In this document: positions 1 to 7,189 of the stretch, piece after piece
Numbering within the stretch: position 1 is the first letter of the stretch
How the letters are laid out: the number at the start of each line of letters is the position of its first letter
NCBI GenBank assembly: GCA_022573485.1
Contig: JACZTW010000178.1
Span: 1 to 8,185, forward strand
Direction: 5' to 3'
From: Planctomycetota bacterium
Lineage (GTDB): Bacteria > Planctomycetota > Phycisphaerae > UBA1845 > CAIVHJ01
DNA: 8,185 bases
Translations under genes and position numbers: made by a program
The notes under the pieces: model-generated
The model's database searches: none
Seen by the model: only the letters and a program-made list of their open reading frames with translations
Told to the model about the DNA's origin: nothing

Positions 1-424
1 CGTGCTGGCCGTCGAGGGGGCGACCGGTTATCTCGACACGAACTATAAAGGCAAAGGTCAACGCGCCGTCGAAGCGTTGGACGAGTTCGATCTCGTGTGT
101 GTCCACATCGAGGCCCCCGATGAAGCAGGACACAACGGGGACGCCGCCGCCAAAGTGCAAGCCATCGAGCAGATCGACGAGCACATCGTCGGGCCGGTTC
201 TGGACAAGCTCCGCGGATTTGACGAGTGGAAGTGCCTGCTCATGCCGGATCATCCGACGCCAGTGGCCCGGCGCACGCACACCGCTACGCCGCCCCCGTT
301 CTGCATGGCCGGCAGTTCAATCGAGCCCGACGCGTCCGTCGATTTCTGCGAAATCAGCGCTGAGAACAGCAACTTGCACTTGGCCGTCGGCCACGACCTG
401 ATGAGTTACTTCCTCCATGCCTGA
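1..424 (+). CDS. Cofactor-independent phosphoglycerate mutase family protein (proposed homoserine kinase subgroup), C-terminal part
   Basis: Partial gene, open at the left edge. About 140 residues remain of a family that is usually near 400 long, so the GTG at position 2 is an internal codon, not a start. Visible signatures are HIEAPDEAGH (residues 35-44 of the fragment), the helix KVQAIEQIDEHIVGPVLDKL right after it, and PDHPTPVARRTHT (82-94). These belong to the archaeal-type, alkaline-phosphatase-superfamily phosphoglycerate mutases (COG3635), whose Asp and His residues in these motifs bind two metal ions. A bacterial subgroup of this family has been proposed to be a homoserine kinase because it sits beside threonine-pathway genes. 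Here aspartate kinase lies two genes downstream on the same strand, which fits that proposal. Family membership is clear; the substrate (2/3-phosphoglycerate or homoserine) is inference. Cytosolic. Confidence 0.88.
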   Translation, partial: VLAVEGATGYLDTNYKGKGQRAVEALDEFDLVCVHIEAPDEAGHNGDAAAKVQAIEQIDEHIVGPVLDKLRGFDEWKCLLMPDHPTPVARRTHTATPPPFCMAGSSIEPDASVDFCEISAENSNLHLAVGHDLMSYFLHA

Positions 425-607
425 CGCCCGATCTTCACTCAAGCATTTGAACAGCAACAAGTTATGGCGGCCGGACACGCTCCACAGCCAAGCGATCCGC
501 GATACTGGTACTGATATCACCTCTTGGGAATCAAGTTTTGCCAGAGGGCTTGCCGATGACCCAGACTGGCACCACAACGGTGCTGGTCCGGAAGGAGTCT
601 GGCCCAC
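425..607 (+). other. Gap with a nested 23-codon ORF and a ribosome binding site
   Basis: 183 nt between two genes on the same strand, with no terminator-like hairpin followed by T. It holds a small ORF in another frame at 556-627 (starts MTQTGTTTVLVRKE, ends GRKDA). AGAGGG lies 7 nt before its ATG, and its stop falls 17 nt inside the next gene. GGAAGGAG at about 590-597, 10 nt before the ATG at 608, is the likely ribosome binding site of the 219-residue protein. Whether the small ORF is translated cannot be told from one sequence. Confidence 0.4.
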
Positions 608-1266
608 ATGGACGCAAGGATGCGTGAAAAACGGCGACGCGAAATTACCCAATGTCGCCGCCGCCCCATCAAACCCCAGCGAATCTATTTCCCCGCCGAC
701 GGCATCGGTGAGTGCCTCGAAGTCGAACCCGAGAAACCCATCGAGCTGTGCATCGAGGCGACTGATGCCGAAGGGAAACTCGTTCCCTGGCTAACGGACG
801 AATGGTGGATTCGAACACATTCGTTCTGCAAGGATCGCACGGTCACCGTCGTGATCCTGCCGACGACGCGCAGCTTGCTGGATTCGGTCGTGCTCTACCA
901 GCTCGAGATGGTCCGGCGAATCGCACCGAAGTGGCGAATCATTGGATACGCCTACGCGACGGACACAAAATCGGAAACCAACGCCGAAACGTGGGCCAGC
1001 ACGCCCTACGATGAAATCCGTTTCTGCGAGAACAGCGCCGTGCCCCAAAACGGCACCATGGAGCGAGCCATGGCGCTGGCCGCCCAGGCCGCGGCGCTGC
1101 CGCAACAGCAGGGCCAGCATCACGCGCTCTTGCGGATGACCCGCATGATGCCTTATCAAATCTCGAAGTCGCAATCGCTCGACCGTATCACCCCAGAGCC
1201 GCAGGGCTCGATGCCACCGCTCTTGGCCAATCGCCAACTCAGTCAGAACGTTGTACAATCCACTTG

Positions 1267-1267
<1 letters not shown>
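608..1267 (+). CDS. Hypothetical protein, translationally coupled to aspartate kinase
   Basis: 219 residues; I do not recognise the family. Codons show strong G/C preference at third positions over most of the length, which supports a real gene. The N-terminus is very basic (about 8 Arg/Lys in the first 11 residues). The middle (residues about 60-125) has alternating hydrophobic strands and a conserved-looking aromatic cluster: EWWIRTH, TVTVVILPTTRSLLDSVVLY, then KWRIIGYAYATDT. The C-terminus from about 155 is Ala/Gln/Met-rich and probably helical or disordered. There is no signal peptide or membrane span, so it is probably cytosolic. The ATG at 608 has GGAAGGAG 10 nt upstream; an ATG at 620 is a weaker alternative because its purines lie too close. 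Its TGA shares one base with the lysC ATG (TGATG), so the two are very likely co-translated. Function unknown; a role tied to aspartate-family metabolism is only suggested by position. Confidence 0.72.
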
Positions 1268-2499
<1,232 letters not shown>

Positions 2500-2516
2500 G
2501 CGGTTCGTCAATATCC

Positions 2517-3143
2517 ATGAGCATCACCCGCTACCTCCGGGGCCAACGCACGCCACACATTCGCTGGCGGCCGTTTTGGCAGAGGCGCCCGATTGCATCT
2601 GCGGTAATCGTGCTGCTGCTGATCCTGGCCTATGTCGATCATCGCGGCTATCTCGGCTGGCAGGGCGACGATCGCACGCGCTACCACGACAAGACCTTCA
2701 ATTGCACAGCGGTAATGGACGGTGATACGTTCGAGATCGATATCTCGGACGGGCGATACACGCGGACGCGCGTTCGATTGTGGGGCGTGGACACGCCGGA
2801 GATTCCGGAGAGCGGTCGCGAGCCGGGCCACTATGGCCGGGAGGCTTCGGCATTTGCCAAGAACGCGCTTCTTTCCAGACGGATTCGGCTGGAACTCGCC
2901 CCCGGGCGCACGCGCGACAAGTACGGCCGAGTGCTGGCCTATGTTTATCTGGACGAGACCGGCGCGCTGTTCAACGCCACTCTGATCGAGACCGGCCACG
3001 GCTACGCCGACCGGCGATTCGAACACCCGCGCATGGCTGCCTTTGTCGATTTGGAGAAGCGGGCGCGCAGCGCCCGGCGCGGACTGTGGAAGGACATCAC
3101 CAAGGACACAATGCCCTCCTGGCGACGAAAGTTAGAGGATTAG
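2517..3143 (+). CDS. Membrane-anchored staphylococcal-nuclease-like (thermonuclease) protein
   Basis: 208 residues. A basic N-terminus is followed by one hydrophobic segment (about 26-40, IASAVIVLLLILAYV), which should anchor the protein or act as an uncleaved signal, leaving the enzyme domain outside the cytoplasm. The SNase fold spans about 60-195: VMDGDTF (66-72), RVRLWGVDTPE (85-95), RDKYGRVLAYVY (133-144), ATLIETGHGYA (154-164) and the terminal LEKRARSARRGLW (179-191). Residues matching the Staphylococcus catalytic set are present: Arg87, Glu95 and Arg138 (R35/E43/R87 there), plus Asp70, Asp92 and Thr93 for calcium. It is therefore expected to be an active Ca-dependent phosphodiesterase on DNA or RNA. 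The ATG lies 17 nt after the lysC stop without a strong ribosome site, so it is probably the last gene of the operon. No functional link to amino-acid synthesis is evident. Confidence 0.92.
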   Translation: MSITRYLRGQRTPHIRWRPFWQRRPIASAVIVLLLILAYVDHRGYLGWQGDDRTRYHDKTFNCTAVMDGDTFEIDISDGRYTRTRVRLWGVDTPEIPESGREPGHYGREASAFAKNALLSRRIRLELAPGRTRDKYGRVLAYVYLDETGALFNATLIETGHGYADRRFEHPRMAAFVDLEKRARSARRGLWKDITKDTMPSWRRKLED

Positions 3144-3171
3144 CTTGGCGCACCTGAAGAACCAATCAGAG

Positions 3172-3191
3172 CCGGAAGCGCAAGCGCCCGG
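3172..3191. repeat. GC-rich hairpin, REP-like, in a convergent gap
   Basis: CCGG at 3172-3175 pairs with CCGG at 3188-3191; after a two-A bulge, GCG (3178-3180) pairs with CGC (3185-3187), closing a CAAG loop. It lies 29 nt after the nuclease stop and about 60 nt from the stop of the convergent gene. No T-run follows on either strand. From memory, hairpins close to this one (GCCGGAAGCG...CGCCCGG) recur between planctomycete genes; I cannot verify copy number from one window. Confidence 0.5.
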
Positions 3192-3207
3192 TCAATGACC
3201 CCACACC

Positions 3208-3220
3208 AGCGCTTGGCGCT
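3208..3220. terminator. Short hairpin in a convergent gap
   Basis: AGCGC (3208-3212), loop TTG, GCGCT (3216-3220): a perfect 5-bp stem. Together with the hairpin at 3172-3191 it fills the gap between two convergent genes and may help stop transcription from both sides. It lacks a U tract, so it is not a canonical intrinsic terminator. Confidence 0.3.
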
Positions 3221-3251
3221 CGCACGGGTCTCGTACAATTGCGCTATCCCA

Positions 3252-3656
3252 TCAGATTTGAATGTTCAACCGCATTGCCGTCTGCAGCAGCTCGTGCAAC
3301 TCCGCCGCCGAATACGCCATCCGAATCCGCCCCTCGCGCGAATGCTCGATGGCTGCCTCTTCGCGAAGCTCCTCCCGCACGCTTTTGCGAATCGCCGCCT
3401 CCTCCCGCCGGGCCTGGCGAATGATGCGCTTCGCTTCAATCTCCGCACGGAGCCGCTGCCGCAAGGCGCTCCGCGCCTCTCGCCGCGGCGCCAGCCCGAT
3501 AGTACTTCTGGCGACCTCCGCCTGCACCTTCAGAAACAGGCCGGACACCCCAGCTCTGAGTTTACCGGCGGATCCAAAGGGATGCACGATCCCCGCAGCC
3601 CTTATGGCAGACGCCACAGGCACGGTAAGAACCGACCCAATCGGTGGAATGCCCAT
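3252..3656 (-). CDS. Hypothetical protein with charged helical (coiled-coil-type) domain
   Basis: 134 residues when started at the ATG at 3656; an in-frame ATG at 3692 would add 12. The shorter start is preferred: GGAGAAGG lies 8 nt upstream of it, and the predicted promoter puts the transcript start near 3697, leaving no room for a ribosome site before 3692. The first 45 residues are mildly hydrophobic and Gly/Ala/Val-rich (MGIPPIGSVLTVPVASAIRA), without a clear membrane span. Residues about 55-110 are an uninterrupted Arg/Glu/Ala-rich stretch (for example RREEAAIRKSVREELREEAA), predicted helical and possibly coiled coil. It ends with a short hydrophobic helix (AAELHELLQTAMRLN). Family not recognised. 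The + strand frames across this region give Ser/Arg-rich shadow translations, so the - strand reading is preferred. It lies downstream of the thioredoxin-like gene but has its own promoter. Confidence 0.6.
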   Translation of the reverse strand: MGIPPIGSVLTVPVASAIRAAGIVHPFGSAGKLRAGVSGLFLKVQAEVARSTIGLAPRREARSALRQRLRAEIEAKRIIRQARREEAAIRKSVREELREEAAIEHSREGRIRMAYSAAELHELLQTAMRLNIQI

Positions 3657-3703
3657 TCCTCTTCCCTTCTCCGAGATGATGCTGATAACCACTCCTGACT
3701 ACG

Positions 3704-3733
3704 ATTGTAGCAAGACCGGGCGTGGCATCTCAA
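3704..3733 (-). promoter_or_regulatory. Sigma70-like promoter for the coiled-coil gene
   Basis: On the - strand, TTGAGA (3733-3728) and TACAAT (3709-3704) are separated by 18 nt; each matches the consensus at 5 of 6 positions. Transcription would begin near 3697, about 40 nt before the preferred ATG at 3656 with its GGAGAAGG. Confidence 0.55.
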
Positions 3734-3809
3734 CTCTTATTTCCGGCATGAATTGGCCATTAAAGGGCTGGGCGTGGTGTGACCTTCGACGCAGCGGCCC
3801 TACGGCGTC

Positions 3810-3848
3810 AGCGGATTCGGAGCGGGTGCGAGTCCCGCAAGCGGATTC
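3810..3848. repeat. Hairpin flanked by a 9-bp direct repeat
   Basis: AGCGGATTC occurs at 3810-3818 and again at 3840-3848. Between the copies, GCGGG (3822-3826) and CCCGC (3834-3838) form a perfect 5-bp stem around the 7-nt loop TGCGAGT. The hairpin has the shape of a tRNA T-arm, but no acceptor stem or anticodon arm can be built around it. It lies between the two - strand genes; role unknown. Confidence 0.4.
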
Positions 3849-3907
3849 CAGAAGGCCTGCCGCCGGCTCAGGAGTGGCACATTCATCAATCGACGGCGGG
3901 CAGAGCG

Positions 3908-4876
3908 TTAGCCTTGGCGGAGATCCTCGGCGACTTTCTGCAGCGTTTGCTCGACCTTGCGGATGTCGTCGTCGGTCATGTGTGTCTTCGTCTTCTTGAG
4001 CATGTCGATGAAGTGGGCGATCTCGAACGGTTCGACCGGATAGCCCACGTTGCCCTTGGGGCCGAAGCTCGTAATCAGCGAGCCGCCCTTGGCATCCACC
4101 AACACAATCCAGGGCAGGCCGCCACCCTCCGAAGGATTGAAGCGCTTGACGATCTCGTCAGCGCCGGTCATTCGATCGACGTCGATTTTCAGGCTGACGA
4201 AGTCCTTACCCATGACCTGCGCAATTTCCTCACGGGCCAGGAAGTCCTCCAGCCGTCGGCACCAGCCGCACCACGGAGCGCCGAAGGACAGGAAGACCTT
4301 CTTGTGCTGCTTGCCGGCCTGAGAGAGTGCTCGTTCAAACACGCGCCTGGCGTCCAGGGGTTCGGCCTTCCACTTGTCGAGGAAGGCTTTGACCTTGGCA
4401 GGATCGTGGTGATCGCCTTCTTCCAGGGCGCCGGTTTCCTGATTGGCGATGGCCTTGCCGTCAGCATCGAGCACCGTCAGGTAGGGCACGCCCTCTTTGT
4501 CAGCACGGGCGCCGTATTTCCTGACCAAGTCCATGTTCTTATCCATCTTGCCGATGTCGATATTCACCCGCTCGTACTCGTACAAGAGTGTCTTGCCGAT
4601 CTCCCTGTTGCTCTCGAAGACGCCGTGAAGTTTGTGGCACCACCCGCACCAGTTGGCCCCGAACATCAAGAGCACGCGCTTGTTGTTGTTCTTCGCCTTG
4701 ACCAGAGCCGCAGCGATGTCGGCCTTCGCGTCAGCCATTTCGTCATAGGTACGCGGCTTGTCCTTCTTCGCTGCCTCGTCTCCGCCGAACGACCAGGCGC
4801 TACGCACCGGCAACAGGAACGCAACCAACACAACCAGAGAAAGTGCGAGCATCTTCGCGCGTGATTGAACCGTCAT
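3908..4876 (-). CDS. Exported protein with two thioredoxin-like domains
   Basis: 322 residues. A signal peptide spans about 1-29 (basic start, hydrophobic core LALSLVVLVAFLLPV, likely cleavage after SAWS), so the mature protein acts in the periplasm or cell envelope. Two thioredoxin-fold domains follow. Domain 1 (about 45-170) has the active site WCGWC at 76-80 and a cis-Pro at 131 (GVPYLTVLD). Domain 2 (about 185-300) has WCGWC at 212-216 and Pro265 (GLPWIVLVD). Both resemble the thioredoxin_7/DUF255-type single-domain proteins. Each domain keeps both cysteines, so thiol-disulfide exchange (reduction or isomerisation of exported proteins) is expected; partners are unknown. The C-terminus is a helical tail (DDDIRKVEQTLQKVAEDL). 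The start is well supported: GGAAGGAG lies about 9 nt before the ATG at 4876. The next gene on the strand starts about 250 nt downstream with its own promoter. Confidence 0.93.
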   Translation of the reverse strand: MTVQSRAKMLALSLVVLVAFLLPVRSAWSFGGDEAAKKDKPRTYDEMADAKADIAAALVKAKNNNKRVLLMFGANWCGWCHKLHGVFESNREIGKTLLYEYERVNIDIGKMDKNMDLVRKYGARADKEGVPYLTVLDADGKAIANQETGALEEGDHHDPAKVKAFLDKWKAEPLDARRVFERALSQAGKQHKKVFLSFGAPWCGWCRRLEDFLAREEIAQVMGKDFVSLKIDVDRMTGADEIVKRFNPSEGGGLPWIVLVDAKGGSLITSFGPKGNVGYPVEPFEIAHFIDMLKKTKTHMTDDDIRKVEQTLQKVAEDLRQG

Positions 4877-4973
4877 TGAGGAATCTCCTTCCTGAAGTGT
4901 TCATTGAACCGGCCGAGCCCACAGCGCTGCCGTCAGTCGCCGCTGGACCAAGTGGTAGGACGCCGACCGCACC

Positions 4974-5002
4974 ATCGTACAACTCCCATCATAGTCGGAC
5001 AA
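4974..5002 (-). promoter_or_regulatory. Possible promoter of the thioredoxin-like gene
   Basis: On the - strand, TTGTCC (5002-4997) and TACGAT (4979-4974) are exactly 17 nt apart, each matching the sigma70 consensus at 4 of 6 positions. The leader would be about 90 nt. It is the best candidate I found upstream of the gene, but the match is weak. Confidence 0.35.
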
Positions 5003-5009
5003 CGTGCTG

Positions 5010-5233
5010 ATCACAACGCCACAGGCCTCAGGATGAAGAAAGCGGTGACGAATTCGGGCGATTGTGACGGGACTGTGGTATACCTGCACGATAGTGTAGC
5101 GGTCGGCACCTCCGCCAGCCGAATCTGCGAGACGCAGGACGCCTCGGACAACATGGTCCAGCGGTTCATCCACGGCACGCAGTACATCGATGAGTCGGTC
5201 AAGGTCAGAGTGAAAGACAAAGGCGATCTGTAG
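5010..5233 (+). pseudogene. RHS/YD-repeat protein remnant
   Basis: One reading frame gives GLRMKKAVTNSGDCDGTVVY (from about 5021), a degraded linker, then QDASDNMVQRFIHGTQYIDE and VKVRVKDKGDL, followed at once by TAG (5231-5233). This order (basic RRxKKxVTNSG, YYYDG, ETRDxSDNMVQQ, FIHGTQYIDE, VKDKGDLYVHQD) matches, from memory, the C-terminal wall of RHS-repeat proteins common in planctomycetes, where the reading normally continues with Tyr after GDL. Here the Tyr codon position is TAG and similarity ends. Such proteins usually run well over a thousand residues with many YD repeats; only about 70 residues survive and nothing similar is visible upstream, where the same frame is open back to 4904 but unlike RHS. 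It is most simply a decayed fragment. A short ORF could still be translated from the ATG at 5033. Confidence 0.7.
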
Positions 5234-5920
5234 ATGCTGCCCGTGCTGACCATCTTTCGACGACGCAGGGACCGTGTCTGTTTTTGGCGCTTGTTTGGGA
5301 TCGTTGCCCTAACCATCATGATCGTGTCAAGCGTCGAGGTCTTTCCTTGGCTTGTGTGCCTGAAACTTGAGGAATACGTCAAGAATAAGGGAATTGGCAC
5401 GGACTTCCTGGTAAGTTACTCGCGTCAACTCACGCCCCGCCCCATATTGACATGGCTCGCCGGGAGTGCAGGAAACGCAAAGCTCAGTCTGTACCTGGCC
5501 GCATTGTTGACTTTGCAGGGTGCCTCAGTAGCTCTCGTTTGTCGCATACTGTTTTGTCGCCTTATCGCGTGGCGCCTCCTAGTCGGCATATGGCTGCGCT
5601 CTCTCCTACCTTGGTGGATTGCCGCTCTCGCGATAAGTATGCCGGCAACAGTCGTATTCAATAGTCCTTTTTGGATGAGCCGAAACTGGACGGACCCCGT
5701 ATACGTCCAATTTACTTGCTTCCTCCTGATTCTCGGCTCATACCCAATGATAATTGCGAACGCCTGCTGGAAGATCCGTCGAAGAGCGATGAGAACATAC
5801 GGCTATTGTCGGGGATGCGGGTATTTGTTGAGGGAGCTTACCCGTTCCCGCTGCCCCGAATGCGGCACGCCGTTTGAGAGGCGTGAATCGGCGGAAACGC
5901 AGCCGCACAGCAAGTCCTGA
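5234..5920 (+). CDS. Multispanning membrane protein with C-terminal zinc ribbon
   Basis: 228 residues. Four hydrophobic segments are visible at about 19-40, 86-112, 116-143 and 157-177. A basic stretch (KIRRRAMRTYG, 180-190) then leads to a compact zinc-binding tail: C192-R-G-C195, Gly-Tyr-Leu-Leu-Arg-x-Leu, then C207-P-E-C210 and GTPFE. The topology puts the ribbon in the cytoplasm if the positive-inside rule holds. This CxxCGYxLxxL...CPECG tail is a recurrent trait of otherwise unrelated planctomycete membrane proteins; its ligand there is not known to me, and the membrane part is not recognised. The ATG follows directly on the TAG of the RHS remnant, with AAAGG (inside the remnant) about 10 nt upstream as ribosome site. 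The last residues (ESAETQPHSKS) are polar and probably disordered. Confidence 0.8.
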   Translation: MLPVLTIFRRRRDRVCFWRLFGIVALTIMIVSSVEVFPWLVCLKLEEYVKNKGIGTDFLVSYSRQLTPRPILTWLAGSAGNAKLSLYLAALLTLQGASVALVCRILFCRLIAWRLLVGIWLRSLLPWWIAALAISMPATVVFNSPFWMSRNWTDPVYVQFTCFLLILGSYPMIIANACWKIRRRAMRTYGYCRGCGYLLRELTRSRCPECGTPFERRESAETQPHSKS

Positions 5921-6236
5921 CGCTTCTCTCTTTGCGATGTCGCAATGAAGGCGCTCACTCTCGCACCGACGGGCGCTCGGTTGGCGGGGATTCGTTCAGC
6001 GATCACGTGGCAAGTTATAAGAATGAGGCGTGCCTAGGACGGTCGTGGTGCGCGCGGACGCAGCGAAGTGAAGAGTGAATCGTGAAGAGTGGAGAGCCGG
6101 AACCGGCGAAACGTGTAGCGCCAAACGAACCCACGCTTCGAGGACCGGAAAAGGTGTCAGGAAGAATTTTGACCGGTTACATAATCTTCCTGACACCTTT
6201 GTCTGTCTTTATCTGTCAAAGCAACGTGGTAAACTC
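5921..6236. other. 316-nt intergenic region with several repeats
   Basis: No convincing gene on either strand. It contains the perfect palindrome TTGCGA-TG-TCGCAA (5932-5945) 12 nt after the zinc-ribbon gene, a direct repeat GTGAAGAGTG at 6068-6077 and 6082-6091, and the long inverted repeat at 6150-6200. I found no good sigma70 promoter for the following gene; TATAAG near 6015 lacks a matching -35. Confidence 0.55.
6150..6200. repeat. 16-bp perfect palindrome (REP-like), upstream copy
   Basis: AAAGGTGTCAGGAAGA at 6150-6165 is the exact reverse complement of 6185-6200; the 19-nt loop (6166-6184) carries ACCGGT in its middle. It ends 36 nt before the propeller gene. Short T-runs follow on the + strand, interrupted by G and C, so a classical terminator is unlikely. 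From memory, GGTGTCAGGAA-type palindromes recur between genes in planctomycete and metagenomic sequence and may be spread by REP-associated tyrosine transposases; no such transposase is in this window. Confidence 0.75.
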
Positions 6237-7175
6237 ATGATGTCGATTGACCGTTTTCTCAAGCAATTGGTTCTCTGCACCGTCGTCTGTCCTCTGATCT
6301 TGATCTGCGGGTGTCTGCATGTGGCTTACGTCCTCCCGATGCTCTTTGATCCTGTCGGAAAGAGTGGAGATCTTGTGCGGTCGTATGGTGTCAGTTTTGC
6401 CCAGCTTGCTGCGCCATTCGACGGACCAGAGGACTACAATGAAAATGTTCTCTACCGCGGTGAAGGAAGCTTAGGAGGTTTGGCCTTTGGCGAAACGAGT
6501 GAAGGGCTTCGACTCTATGTAGCCTCTGGGGAGGGGTTGCAGATCCATGACGGCTTCGTGATCAACCGTCTCCTAGCTACGGTAGTTGTGCCGAATTGCA
6601 GGTTGATGGGAGATGTGGTCGTTCTTGATATTGGAAGCATCATTGTAAGCTGCAGCGACCAAGCGGGGTTACTGAAGATCGATCCAGATGCGTTGAGTAT
6701 CGAGGAGACTTTTTCCTGTTGCGAAGGGGTTGAGGAGCCGTTTCACCCCGTCGCCATCGCCTTGGCGCCTGACGGATCAATCCTTGCCGGGACGACGGAT
6801 ATCAACTTATTCGACAGCGAAAGCGGTGCCTTCATCGGCGTCGCAGTGGAAGCCGGTGTGTTGGGCGCGACCAGCTACGACGACTTTGTTTGGAGCTCCG
6901 ACGGCAGGTTATTTGTTAGCGCCAATCCAGACATCGGGATCCTGGTGTTCGACGGGTCGACCTTTGAGTTCATCGAGCTTTTCATCCCTGGCGGCGACGA
7001 GGGCGCACCCTTTCCCAAAGCCCTTGCTTTTGACGAGGATGGTGCACTCTTCGTTGGCAGTGCGCAGGGAAACCGATTGCGCAAATTTGATGGACAGACA
7101 GGCGATCTGATTACTGAGGTGATTCCGAACGACGATCCTCATAGCGTGCTGTCGTTCATGGCATTCCGGCCCTAA
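6237..7175 (+). CDS. Predicted exported beta-propeller-like protein (possible lipoprotein)
   Basis: 312 residues from the first ATG of an ATGATG pair (6237 or 6240). The frame is open further left to 6075, but that stretch crosses the palindrome at 6150-6200 and reads as low-quality sequence, so the later start is preferred; the purine stretch before it is weak. Residues 9-37 are hydrophobic. LILICGC (20-26) could be a non-ideal lipobox with Cys26 as lipid site, or the segment may be a plain membrane anchor. The rest has the look of NHL/SMP-30-like propeller blades: ALAPDGSILAG (175-185), FVWSSDGRLFVSA (218-229) and LAFDEDGALFVGS (263-275) repeat with a 43-46 residue period, two of them followed by a second strand with FDG. 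Earlier residues (71-150) probably form further, more divergent blades. Ligand unknown; probably a surface or periplasmic binding or scaffold protein. Palindromes lie on both sides. Confidence 0.82.
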   Translation: MMSIDRFLKQLVLCTVVCPLILICGCLHVAYVLPMLFDPVGKSGDLVRSYGVSFAQLAAPFDGPEDYNENVLYRGEGSLGGLAFGETSEGLRLYVASGEGLQIHDGFVINRLLATVVVPNCRLMGDVVVLDIGSIIVSCSDQAGLLKIDPDALSIEETFSCCEGVEEPFHPVAIALAPDGSILAGTTDINLFDSESGAFIGVAVEAGVLGATSYDDFVWSSDGRLFVSANPDIGILVFDGSTFEFIELFIPGGDEGAPFPKALAFDEDGALFVGSAQGNRLRKFDGQTGDLITEVIPNDDPHSVLSFMAFRP

Positions 7176-7189
7176 CAACCTGGACAAGC

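Noticed and set aside
803..825. tRNA T-loop-like string GGATTCGAACAC
   Set aside because: Only the G-C closing pair forms; the next T-stem positions mismatch and no acceptor or anticodon arm is present. It lies inside a GC3-consistent coding frame.
1254..1259. TACAAT -10-like box just before the lysC start
   Set aside because: No acceptable -35 at 16-18 nt, and the overlap with the previous gene already explains lysC expression.
3234..3239. TACAAT on the + strand in the convergent gap
   Set aside because: The best -35 (TTGGCG) is only 15 nt away, and the transcript would run antisense into the coiled-coil gene.
3790..3850. A tRNA gene around the hairpin GCGGG-TGCGAGT-CCCGC
   Set aside because: The following seven bases (AAGCGGA) have no complementary 5' acceptor strand upstream, and no anticodon stem could be drawn.
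3262..3999. Long + strand open frame opposite the coiled-coil gene
   Set aside because: Its translation is Ser/Arg/Ala-rich without any domain look, and the - strand has a promoter, a ribosome site and a coherent helical protein.
3779..4864. 361-codon + strand open frame
   Set aside because: It is the antisense shadow of the thioredoxin-like gene, whose two WCGWC sites, signal peptide and ribosome site settle the strand.
5996..6196. 66-codon - strand ORF
   Set aside because: It crosses the palindrome and the GTGAAGAGTG repeats and has no ribosome site or domain.
6075..6236. N-terminal extension of the propeller gene
   Set aside because: The added residues are translated palindrome and low-complexity repeat sequence, and they would bury the signal segment.
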